DNA of 64,000 nucleotides, taken from NCBI GenBank assembly GCA_024704765.1, contig JAKMXF010000349.1:1-64000 (forward strand), written 5' to 3'. Positions 45,534-55,917 of the stretch are shown piece by piece (the first letter of the stretch is position 1; each line of letters starts with the position of its first letter). The stretch comes from Oopsacas minuta (taxonomy: Eukaryota > Porifera > Hexactinellida > Lyssacinosida > Leucopsacidae). Under the pieces are notes generated by a model. That model was not told the origin of the DNA and made no database searches. It saw only the letters and a list, made by a program, of their open reading frames with translations. A program made the translations under genes and the position numbers.

Positions 45534-45884
45534 TTATGAGAGAGGTTTGATTTCTTGTATTCGAGATAATAATTCGACAATAAAAGCATCAGTTGAATGT
45601 TTCGCGTCAATTAACGATTTCTCAATGAAATCATGTCTGTAGCTTTCTTTGAGTCTCAGAATATCATCCAAATCGATCTCTGGATAGGATTCCTGTTCTG
45701 ATATGCAATTATATAGAGAGCGTAACTGGTCATCCATCCAAGCCTCTACAACAAGCCGTTTTTGTACTTCTTTTCGATTATACTTTTGAGTAGGATGATG
45801 CTTAAGCATTGATCCATCAGGAACATCAGGATTAAATTTGACGGCTTTTTCGCACTCAATATTATCTTTTGATGCATTTGCCAT
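45534..45884 (-). CDS. PPP1R14: Protein phosphatase 1 inhibitor, PPP1R14 (CPI-17/PHI) family
   Basis: A small cytosolic inhibitor that blocks the catalytic subunit of PP1 when phosphorylated (established for the family). The 116-residue frame has the family core: HPTQKYNRKEVQKRLVVEAW (residues 30-49), MDDQLRSLYNCIS, PEIDLDDILRLKE, and a final helix DAFIVELLSRIQEI (99-112). Thr32 in PTQKY sits where CPI-17 has its regulatory Thr38 (VTVKY). The N-terminal 29 residues are acidic and not conserved. The frame is intact, intron-free and starts at the first ATG (45884); vertebrate members are 120-165 residues. Which paralogue it represents cannot be decided. It stands alone, 5.9 kb from PDHB. Assigned by motif recall. 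Confidence 0.88.
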   Translation of the reverse strand: MANASKDNIECEKAVKFNPDVPDGSMLKHHPTQKYNRKEVQKRLVVEAWMDDQLRSLYNCISEQESYPEIDLDDILRLKESYRHDFIEKSLIDAKHSTDAFIVELLSRIQEIKPLS

Positions 45885-47994
45885 TATATAGCAAATTTTG
45901 AAAATTTGTCGAAACTAAAGATCTATATCACGGAGAAAGAAAAGCACAGTGTAGCAAATTTGGTAAGACAATTGTGCATTAAGATCGTATGATCAATAAT
46001 CGCGCTCTTCTCACGAAAGGAGAGGCATCGGGGATCATATATTTAAAAGAGGATCGAATTGGAAATCGCGATCGTTTTCTTCACAATATATTTCGATCTT
46101 TACATTCAGGTTTTCTGACAATCTGAAAACAATAAAACGCGTATATGATGGTTCAGAGACAGTGGCGGTATAGGGGGATAGGCAAACGGGCATTTTGTCC
46201 CCGATTTGAAAGTCCTGGCCCCGGGTCTGCCAGATGGGACCGCACATGTTAAGAGATGGTAGCGGTTAAGCTTGACAAGCAACGGTCTCGAATTTGACTG
46301 AGCGGAAAATTAAAATTGGCCAACAGTTAAAGGTAAAACTTGCCAATATCCTGATTGTTGATGAAATCTCGATCATTTTTCTCATTGCTTCGTATGTATT
46401 CGCTATTTACCGACAAATACTTGATTTTCCAGGACAAAATTGGAAATGGTAGTAATCCTGGCACAAAGTATTCGACAAGTGTATGACTGAATGTATAAAA
46501 CTAATCAAAAGATGTTTAATTTTGTGAAATAACTAGCGTGAATAGTTATTGAATGAAATCTCATTAAAATAGTTGCAATTCATATTGATAGACAGTTTGA
46601 GTTTCAGTACTTTCGGAAAAGTCAAAGGCAGAGCTATGTGAAAGCAAGAATGTAAATTATCTACATGCATGTCCAAAATGGACATGCATTTAGCCAGATA
46701 ATTTAAATATCCTTCTATTCAAAATAAGTATTAAATCCTGGACAAAATAGGAATTTTAGCGAAAATCCTCTACAATGATTATGTTACAGTGCATATGCAC
46801 TTATTGTGTACACTGGTGTTCATGCACTTATATGACTAAATTCTTATCAAGTATATGTACACTAGTGCATACGCACTAGAAGTGAAAAAGCTAATTGATG
46901 CGTGAATTAAATTCAGTAGTCTTATGATGCGAACTAACTCAAATAATCAACTATATTATTTGTTACCTATTATATCGTAGAAACTTGAACCAATATTTTA
47001 TATTTGTTCGTATCATGGATTTTATGATTTACTGCAGAAATTTTACGTTTGGTAGAATTAACATAGGGTTGTCTCAGGCTATGAAAATTAGAAACTCATT
47101 CCAAGAAATGTGTAAGCATAATCGATTACCACAAAATAGTGTATAAAATAGATTTGTAGCATTAATTGTATCAGTAATTGAGAAGTGTGGAAATATGAAA
47201 AATTTCAAGATTCACTACCCAAAATACGTATTTCATTATAATTGTCGAATAATTACATTAGGTACATATCTACACCATATAACAGACCCACAGTCGTAAT
47301 TGAGCAATTCTCCTCCTGGAATATTTCACAGTTGCATTAATTTGGACTTTAGCGGAAATAGGTATTAATTTTCTACTTAGCTGTTTGAAATGTGCTATTG
47401 ATGCATACTAAATCGGTGGTAGCGAGTTGGTTGCAACTATCAGAATTTATGTAAGATTTCGCATTATGTGTATTTTCAGGTATTCAAAAGTTTGGCAAAA
47501 ATATTAGTATGGTTGAATATTAATATTTTTATAAACCAGGAACTTTAATGCTATCTATCACCCATATGATGTGAAATTTGGAAATTATGTTTATTCACAA
47601 ATTAAATTAATCCATCAATTTTGCTATGATATTCAACTTGTGAATTTTCGACCAGGGATGTGGTGGCGATGAAGTTTAAATATTTACTTGTAGTCTCAAT
47701 ATTCCAAGTATTCATTTATGTAAAACAACAAAATTCAATCAATATATGCTTAAGAATTCCAAGATTGTATTAAAATACTAATCTAGTAAGTATTTATCTG
47801 GTGAAATATGCCATTCTTTGTTTCCTTGTAGTCTATCGAATATTACATCTTTCATTTCAAAGTAGATAATTGAAATAATCAATACATTCTTTTCTACAAA
47901 ATATCAAAAATTGTAATTCAAAAGTTGCCTCGTTCTTGCGTTAGTGTAGACACCATGGATTGCATACTAAGCAATTGGCATATATGTTACACGC
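45885..47994. other. Unassigned; hAT-type left end and a perfect hairpin
   Basis: CAGTGGCGGTATAGGGGG at 46160 resembles the left end of the hAT at 25175 and is followed by GGGCATTTTGTCCCC; no transposase or right end follows. 46665-46689 is a perfect 10-bp inverted repeat (ATGCATGTCC, 5-base loop, GGACATGCAT). CACAGTGTAGCA at 45946 resembles the left end of RAG1-like copy 2 but has no partner. No gene recognised. Confidence 0.4.
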
Positions 47995-48157
47995 AAATCG
48001 TGAAATTGCCCATTTCATGCATTGGGCAAACAAATTGCTCAATGGGTGAAATGGGCAATTGTATTGTCCATTTCATTGAATAGATATTTGGTTACTCATT
48101 TCATGCAATGGTCTTTCAAATTATTGCACACTTCAAGAAATGTGCAATGCTGTTTAT
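47995..48157 (+). repeat. Left terminal inverted repeat of the Ginger element
   Basis: Begins TGTTACACGCAAATCG. It contains internal short palindromes built on GCCCATTTCATGCATTGGGC and GCACACTTC..GAAATGTGC. Inverse of 50393-50555. Confidence 0.93.
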
Positions 48158-48299
48158 CTAAAGATTTTCGAGAATATGTACTTATAATTCTATGAGGAAA
48201 CATGATGAGAAAACAAATTATATGAATGAGAAGTGAGAAAATATTTAGGAAATAACTTGAGAAAATAACTTAGTCTGTCTGTTTTCAATACGTACTAAT

Positions 48300-50193
48300 T
48301 TATGTTGTCACATGATCCTTTCCAAGACAAGCACTGTTGCATATTAGCCCTGCCTTTAAACAAGAGCAACGTTTTATTAAACAATTGCTCTTGCAATGAC
48401 ATCTGCGAAATCCCTGACCACCACATATGCTCTGTGCTCGAACAATTTCGCGAATCGATGATTCTTCATCTGGTATGTGTTCCGAATTCAGTCCAGTAAA
48501 TCTGATAAATTCAACTTGATTTCTTGCAAGTCGGCCTCTTATTTTTGCAGTTCTAGTTCCTATTTGATAACCTCTCTGATCAAATTCCAAAACAATCCGA
48601 ATTATATTTGGTGGATCACCTTTGCTTCGATCAAACTGGGATACAGGCACAGCAACGCTATCACCGATATGAAGAGGACGCAGGGTGCGAGTACTGCGTG
48701 TAATCATTTTTTTGGCTTGTTTTTGGATACCTTTGCAAGCTTCTATTCATGCACGTCTTGCCGGATGGCTATCATTTCTTCTAAAGTCCGAGAGTAGAAA
48801 ATTAGAAACATTTGTATGATGCAATTCTGGATCTTTTCCTCGTATCAAATCACTAAGAATCTCTTCAGCACTGTCATTACCTAGTGGAGTTGTGGTACAT
48901 GGAAATATATGAGTACTTTCATTCCCCAGGGAAGATTCTGCTAGAGGGAGTAGATGAGTTCTCTCATTGTCCAGTGAAGATTCTGCCATTGGGAGTAGAT
49001 GAGTTCTCTCATTGTCCAGTGAAGATTCTGCCATTGGGAGTAGATGAGTTCTCTCATTCTCCAGTGAAGATTCTGCCATTGGGAGTAGATGAGTTCTTTC
49101 ATTGTCCAGTGAAGATTCTGCCATTGAGAGGGGTAGATGATTACTTTCAGCATCAGGATTGTCATTACCAGGTGAAACTATAGTTTCTGGATTATTAGAA
49201 TTAACATCTCCGTTTTCAACTTCACAGATTTGAATTTGGGAGATCTTCCTCCAATATACCTGTAAATATTTTATCGAGAAAATCTGTTGGTAGAATACTT
49301 TTCAATCCACAACTTGGTCTGTTACCAGTCATTGCTTTATACGGTTCCATTCCTATTGCTTCATGATATGTAGTGTTCATAGACCAGTGCACAAAACGGA
49401 TCCCATAGCTCCATTTGGATGTATTATTATCTCGCATCCAAGCCATCAATTAAGTCTTCATGTTACCATTGCTCCGCTCGACTGATCCTTAACTTTGGGG
49501 ATGACGTGGACGTCCATTCACAAGAAAAGTTCTGGCCAAAGAGTTGAAAGTTCTTGAATCACTTGTCCCGTAAATTCACGACCATTATCTGATTGTAAGA
49601 TATTTGGTGCACCAAAGTCTAAGAAAATCAAAAGGAATTGATTTGCAACTTCTGTAGCTGTTTTTCTTTGTGGAGGACGAATAACATGGAATTTTGTTAG
49701 ATATTCCATGTAATGTAATATAAGTCTGAAATTACCATCTTGGATTGTTTGCATATTAACAAGATCCACCTGGCCACGTTCATTTAAGTCTTTCACTGTT
49801 AGAGGACATATAACTACGCCAAAAGCAGTCTCTCGTCTTGCTCTCTTCTCTGCACATCTTTCGCAACGTTTTAAATATTCCTGGGCAGGCAACGCGGGAT
49901 ATTGGCAAATTTATCTTGTATCTTTTTGTGAGTTTTCTTTTCACCTCCATGGTCAGTTGCGATATGCATAGAAAATATTATATTAATAACTTCCTCTTTT
50001 GTTGCCATGTATTTCTATTCCGCTTAGTAACCTTAGCAACAGATCCAATAGATACTAAGGAATAAACATTCAATATATTGTAACATTCTCTTGGAAGAGA
50101 TTTTCCCGTTTTTCCACGTCTCAAGACATCGACGACGTATTTTTCATAATTCTTATCCCATAGAGTTTGATTTTCTGCCACTATCTCCTCCAT
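48300..50193 (-). pseudogene. KRBA2-like integrase (transposase) of the Ginger element
   Basis: Related to retroviral-type DDE integrases. On the minus strand: MEEIVAENQTLWDKNYEKYV, ATDHGGEKKTHKKIQDK (HHCC-like region), YLKRCERCAEKRARRE, RGQVDLVNMQT (first Asp), YLTKFHVIRPPQRKTATEVA, LDFGAPNILQSDNGREF (second Asp), NGRPRHPQS*GSVERSNG (Glu), MRDNNTSKWSYGIRFVHW, then a 15-residue repeat region (48919-49138). IGDSVAVPVSQFDRSKGDPPN and a cysteine-rich tail RCHCKSNCLIKRCSCLKAGL follow. Breaks: frame changes near 49980, 49890, 49520 and 49230, and in-frame stops in HPQS*GSV, MKT*LMAW and ARRA*. All three acidic residues are preserved. Same domain order as animal proteins annotated as KRBA2-like. 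Confidence 0.92.
48919..49138 (-). repeat. 45-bp coding minisatellite inside the integrase gene
   Basis: Five units of 45 bp (GTAGATGAG recurs at 48950, 48995 and every 45 bases) encode the 15-residue repeat MAESSLDNERTHLLP on the minus strand. The reading frame is kept through all units, and neighbouring units are nearly identical, so expansion is recent. It lies between the integrase core and the C-terminal basic/cysteine region, a site that is a variable linker in relatives. Confidence 0.92.
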
Positions 50194-50392
50194 ATCTATG
50201 ATTAATTCACAAAAAGAAAAACGAAAGCATTGATGTTCCCGAATTGAGATAATTTATAAATGAAGAACGCTTTGATATGCACTCATAACTACTTGTTATT
50301 AGGACAACATTATATTCAATAAGGAAGAGTGTAATCATAATTGGTGTTGAAAATTGATTATTTATGAATAACATGTTACTAAGACAACAGCA

Positions 50393-50555
50393 TTGCACAT
50401 TTCATGAAGTGTGCAATAATTTGTAAGACCATTACATGAAATGAGTAACCAAATATCTATTCAATGGAATGGACAATATAATTGTCCATTTCACCCATTG
50501 AGCAATTTGTTTGCCCAATGCATGAAATGGGCAATTTCACGATTTGCGTGTAACA
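50393..50555 (+). repeat. Right terminal inverted repeat of the Ginger element
   Basis: Inverse of 47995-48157, ending CGATTTGCGTGTAACA, followed by TATA. Confidence 0.93.
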
Positions 50556-51355
50556 TATATATATTTTATCTCATGTTTTTTTCTTAGTATTTTCAATTTA
50601 TGTCTGTGAGAGCTATTAGTTTGATTATATTCTTCACTGATATTTTTATATTTCGTTCTGGTAAGCAAGGGTTAACTTATTTTCTACATTATATATGATG
50701 TTTATTCCTTATCTGCTATACTACTTAAGTTCATTGTCGATGCTCCAATGCTCCAATGCTTCAAAGCTCCAATGCCCTATTAATTATTCTAAACGAAACT
50801 TGTGTTAATTCTTGATACTCCGATTCCTCTCGATGGGTTAATGCATGTAGATTTTCATGTAGATTTTGGAAGGTTGTGTTTAGCATCAAATAGATCATTC
50901 CAACATGCAAAATTGTACGATCAGAATACGTTCTTGAGTATATTAACCCAGTATTACGAAATCTAATCGCCTAGGCTACGTTTTGAGAATATAATGGCTT
51001 TTTATTGACAATTCTAGAGTAAAATTCAATAATATTCACCATTTCAACCACACAAAAACAATATTAAAACGCCAACAAAAGCAATACATATCTAGTATCG
51101 TTAATGAGTAATGAGGTTAGTTAATAGTTAGAATACATCGGACATCTACATGTTGAATAAGGTAAGTACACATCTACGTAGTATCTTTAGTGATGTAAGT
51201 GCACATGAGGATATACCAAACGTATACACATCTAGCATAGAATATTGGTTTGTACTAAGGTAATTATGTAGGAATTAAGTGAGGGTTTTTGAGTATCATC
51301 AGGCCATCTATAAGAGAAAGGCACGAACTAACCACTAAAATTCTTAAGGTTTGTA
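50556..51355. other. Unassigned; short CTCCAATG repeat at 50740-50777
   Basis: Four to five copies of the word CTCCAATGC(T) occur in tandem near 50740. No coding motif seen. Confidence 0.5.
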
Positions 51356-51615
51356 CAGGGTTGGGCATAAGTTCTGCCACATATTTAAATAACTATATTT
51401 TCCGATTGATATATTGTATTGTGTTGAAATTCGGTATGTACTACTTGCTCCATGACCAATTATCGCTTCAAGAGGCTAAGCTGATATAAAATTTCAGGGA
51501 AAGAGTGAAAAATATATATTATAACAAAGTTTGAGCTAAATGATAAATACGAATAACTAATGGAATATTTTTTGGCTGGATTATAATATTGTGGCAGAAC
51601 TTAAGCCCAACCCTG
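51356..51615. mobile_element. 260-bp Tc1/mariner-type MITE
   Basis: CAGGGTTGGGCATAAGTTCT at 51356 is matched by AGAACTTAAGCCCAACCCTG ending at 51615; about 24 of 26 terminal bases pair. TA flanks both sides (51354-51355 and 51616-51617). The interior is A+T-rich and non-coding. No autonomous partner with this TIR is in the window. Confidence 0.92.
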
Positions 51616-52538
51616 TATTGCCAGACTTCGCAACTAATCCATCCAAATTCTTAACTCTTGTTGATAAAATACAATTTGAAGTAGTCATTACAAATTTATG
51701 TGAAGATTTCATCCCCATATATTACAATCATATAATTCTCTCCATTCTCAAATATGATTCTCTTCAATTATTGACATGCTTATTCGCACTAATAAACTTC
51801 GGCATGGGCAAGCATAAAAGTTTTGAGAATTTCTGAGGTATCAATCTATCTTCATAAAAGTTTAATTAAAAATTTTCACGCAATCGATAACCATAGGTGA
51901 TGGAAACATAAGGGAGCCTCTATCTAATAAATCAACAAGTATCTATAGAGAACCAACATCATTTAAAAGATCCACTTTTTTATCAGTCATTAAGAAATTG
52001 TAAAGATTGGTGCATTTATAAATTTTTTCATTTAAGAAAGCACGGAATAACCAGCAACATAAATCAGGCATTCAACTTGTGATAGATTGACGTATTCAAA
52101 TAAACTTTCAATGAAATTGGACCTGATGATAATTTTAATTAAAACAATTTTACAATATTTGTTAGTTGGAGTCTTCTTTCACTCTCTGGTATTTGAGTTT
52201 AGGTAATATAGTAGTGGCTGACAGACATTTGTCTATAGAGCCCGAAGTGATCTTCCAAGGTGACATTTTGAATTCTAGCAGTTAACAAGTAATGGCAATT
52301 CTATACAAGTATGCGTCAAGCTCGTGAAAGCGGTGTATATTATTCAAATTTACCAGATCGAGTATTCTAGCAATCGTTTTAGCACATAGTAGAGTAATCA
52401 TTATGGAACGGATATTGTTTTCAACCCAATTAACATTACAAACATCACAAATATTACTTATTAAGTTTAGAATCTCCAACAGTTGTTATGCTCATGAATT
52501 TCATTATTAATATTGAATGTTTCACTCCACAATATGTA
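51616..52538. other. Unassigned spacer
   Basis: No coding or repeat signal that I can support. Confidence 0.5.
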
Positions 52539-53858
52539 CTTGGGTCATTCGAAAAGTTCCCACCCTTAGTTTATAGCAGCTAAACTCTACTCGAATACAT
52601 TACATGAAATACATAGTTATCCTAATAGTCCTATCGATTACCTAATTAATGCTGTTGTGCAATTCACTCTAGCCATTATATATCTTGATCTATCCTACAT
52701 TAAATTTTGTATATTTTCGAGAGTCAACTTTTTCACGGCTTCAAATTACACATCAAGCAAATCGAACAACGAGCCTACATAAAGATTCGAACCATATTCG
52801 GCGACAAACCACTCCAGATACATAAGGATCTCGTCACCATTTATCATGGGGAAGCTCTAGTGTCATCCACTGTAAAGGAATGGGCACGTAAATTTAAGGC
52901 TGGTAGGGGCAGCATTGAAGATGTCCGCCCTCATAACGGAAGACCAATTCCGCTATCACCCCTGAAATTTCCTCTAAATTTCTGGAACTTTTAGATATTG
53001 ACAACCATTTGAGCGTGAGGAGATTACCTTAATCCTGGACATCTCATCGGGACGTTTTCATACAATTCTACACCACTATTTCGAATATCGGCGGGATAGA
53101 TGTCAAAAATCCTCACAAAGGAGTAGAAGGAGAAGAGGGTTTCATGTGCGAAATTTCCTTAAAGCATATAGAATTGTGATTCTCGAAGGCTATATGAAAT
53201 CATTCCTGGTGACGAAACTTGGATTAAATTTTCTGAACCTCTGGGTAAGGAACAAAGCAAATCGTGGCTCCCAGAAGGTTCTTTCCCCCAAAAAGGCGCG
53301 TCCAGACTTCCAAGACGATAAGCTCCTCTACAGCATATTTTTGATGCGTATGGGCCAGTGACTCATATACCTGTGCATACAGGAGAACGACTCAATGGAG
53401 AATTTCACGCGGATAAATGTCTGGAAGAAGTCCAGAAGGTCTATAAGACATGGCGTCCGTATACAGGAACTTAAGGAATATAACCTCTCCACGATAATGC
53501 CAGACCTCATGTTTCAAAATACGTTAGGGAAGTCATTGAAGATATCGAATTTGAAGCGATGGAACCTCCTCCGTATTCCTCAGATCTATCACCTTGTAAT
53601 TTCTGGCTATTTCCTGAGCTGAAAAACATCTCGGAGGACGGCTATTTCATACCCAATAAGAGCTAGGAAAAGGAATTTACCACTACCTCAATTCAGTAGA
53701 CAGAGACTAGTATAAAAACATTTAGAAGTGGGTTGAAAGGCTGATACTATAAATAGATTTATTTGGGAGTATTTCGAACATTTTATGTTATATTTTAATT
53801 AGTAAGTTGTTTAGTGTCAAGATATTTATAACGATGGAAAATTTTTGAATGCCCTAAG
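52539..53858 (+). mobile_element. mariner element, second family
   Basis: The left end CTTGGGTCATTCGAAAAGTT at 52539 and the inverted right end (AAAATTTTTGAATGCCCTAAG, ending 53858) match at most of the first 22 bases, with TA on both sides. It holds the transposase pseudogene 52707-53745. Confidence 0.88.
52707..53745 (+). pseudogene. mariner transposase, second family
   Basis: IEQRAYIKIRTIFGDKPLQI and HKDLVTIYHGEALVSSTVKE-WARKFKAGRGSIEDV form the N-terminal helix-turn-helix. Later pieces are RPHNGRP, then in shifting frames TKLGLNFLNL, HIFDAYGPVTHIPVHTGERL, NGEFHADKCLEEVQKVYK, LHDNARPHVSKYVREV (second Asp) and YSSDLSPCNFWLFPELKN. The third catalytic Asp is Asn in SPCN. Around eight breaks separate these pieces. 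The start given is the first Met of the open stretch; the true start is uncertain. Confidence 0.85.
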
Positions 53859-55917
53859 TAGATTTATGAATTATCTCAAGTGCAAACCTTACATTTTGTC
53901 TTTCTATTTTTGAAGGCCAGCAAGCTTTAGAAATTAGTCTAGGAGCCCTCTTTAGGATATTTCCATGGGTTTTGACAAATAGCTTTTTGATAGGGATACA
54001 AAGAGCACAAAGATGTGTGACTAAGGGTTCAATGCTCTTGATCACTCGAAAATACTTTAATTAAACTAACATTTAAAGTATAATTCACCTTACACAGAGC
54101 TTCAACGAATAAGTTACAAGCTTTAATATCCAAAATGATATGTTAAATAATCGGAAAAGTTGTTTTGCTGACGAAGTGCCAAGTGTTATCAAACGAACAA
54201 GAATTTTTTGCCAAGCTCGAAAACTATAACCAAATATGCGGTAGTCGGACGATCTTCAGAGTTATCTATAGATCAGATATTTTACCACCTTTATAACTCA
54301 CATTAGTTCGGATTTGCATTTCATCCATTTGAATAATTACGTGGCAGTCTATTTGGAAATATCTGACTTGATATGACTATTTTACCAAAATAATGAGTTA
54401 TGTTTAACGTCAGTGATAGTCCAGCCAATATTTAAATCAAGTAAATCTATTATATTTAACAAATCTTGCAAGTTAGATACTAAGAATTTAACAAACTTAT
54501 TCCTCTGATCAACTCTGCTCACCATAAGTGCATTTTGTAGCACCTCTCCTTCACTTTGTTCTAGTCTCTTTGTCCTCTCTTATTGTGACATAAAAATTGG
54601 GCAGTTTGGAAATATGGTTTGAAACGCTGGCTCCAACAAGGCCATCTGACTCGGTGCTTCACTTTCCACTCCACTCCATAAGAATAGTGATATTCTTCAC
54701 AATGCCCTCTTCTCTGGAATGGTTGATGCACATCTAGAAGATTAATTCAGTAACCAAATGTGATAATTATTTAGAAAGGAATTAGTAAAATTTCAATCTA
54801 GTAAAATCGTAAGAAATTTTAGATCAGTACTGTCTTTTTCAGAATTTCGAAAAGTGTGGTGTTTACAATTCAATTCAAACTAGGGTATGTATAAGTGCAA
54901 ATGAATTTATCAACTAACACTTAACTTTGGCGTTTCCTTCATAATCCTCTCTCGGTCTAGAGACAGCCCTGAACAACCTCACATATATCTCTTTATCCTT
55001 GGGCAATGAAAAATGTTGGCGTACGATACTCCTTGCTCTTGTAATTCGAATTATATATTGGCCTACGCAAGACGTCTTCGTTTCGGTAATAAATGAGTAT
55101 TCAAGTAATAGGTCAACATGTATAATTGATTGAATCAAAGAAAAAATTAGTAAACAAATCTGTATACAGTGTAATATATTTCTACTATATAGTATCCTAG
55201 TGTAAAATTTGGAGCCTAAAATCTAGCCAATCAAATTGGAGTATTGAATACAGCATTAACATATCCATGGTAACCCGAATTCAAGGCAGTGCCAGTGCCT
55301 TAGTGTATTAGAATGCTATGATCTATGCTATTTCAACAAAATTATGGAAATACTCAAATGAATCATAGCATGGGAGAATTATAGTAGGGGACTGCTTACT
55401 TATTTGGTATAATTCTGTCAAGATACGACAAGTAGCACTAATCTTGAATATCCGTGAGAATAAGTCAACAATTTTTCTAAAATTCGGCTTCATTATAGAC
55501 ACCCACTCGCAAAGATAATATGCGGAATTTGTGCATAAATAGGCCGGATGTTATTATATATGATTGGGTGAGCCAATGTTTCTGTCAGCATATTGGTGGA
55601 ATGCAAATGCCATTATTGAAATTGAATGGATGTAAGCTGCCTCCTCGCTGCGTACTCACTCTAACTCATCATTTACTATGTCAGCACTCTCAAAACAGGA
55701 TGAAATCGTAATTCGTTACTCAACCAATTGTTTTGCTGACTTAGAATTGAATGCCGCCAATCTTTTCAATGCTACAGTGAATACCATTAGGTGAAATACT
55801 TTACTACATACTACACTTATCAAACTTATTGTTATACGTACTTCTGCATTGATATTGGAAATGATAGTCATTAAAAGAACCAGGATTGTCCTGGTCATAA
55901 ACCAGCTATGTCTGAAG
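53859..55917. other. Unassigned; one possible small minus-strand frame
   Basis: The minus-strand frame 54914-55138 (74 codons, containing GQYIIRITRARSIVRQHF and EIYVRLFRAVSRPRED) is protein-like but unrecognised; it could be an isolated exon. Nothing else is supported. Confidence 0.3.

Larger units (their letters stand above)
47995..50555 (-). mobile_element. Ginger (integrase-type) DNA transposon with ~160-bp TIRs
   Basis: Both ends read TGTTACACGCAAATCGTGAA inward, and the two termini stay nearly identical for about 160 bases. The flanks are TATA at 47991-47994 and 50556-50559, a 4-bp target duplication. TGTNR ends and 4-bp duplications are known for Ginger elements. The minus-strand gene is a KRBA2-like integrase. 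The high TIR identity against a broken gene suggests a fairly recent, possibly non-autonomous copy. Confidence 0.95.

Noticed and set aside
45946-45957. CACAGTGTAGCA as the left end of another RAG1-like MITE
   Set aside because: A good match to the copy 2 end, but no CACTGTG downstream has a matching inverted sequence or 5-bp flank; isolated heptamers are expected by chance several times in 64 kb.
54914-55138. 74-codon minus-strand frame
   Set aside because: Protein-like but unrecognised and isolated; mentioned only in the unassigned-region entry.
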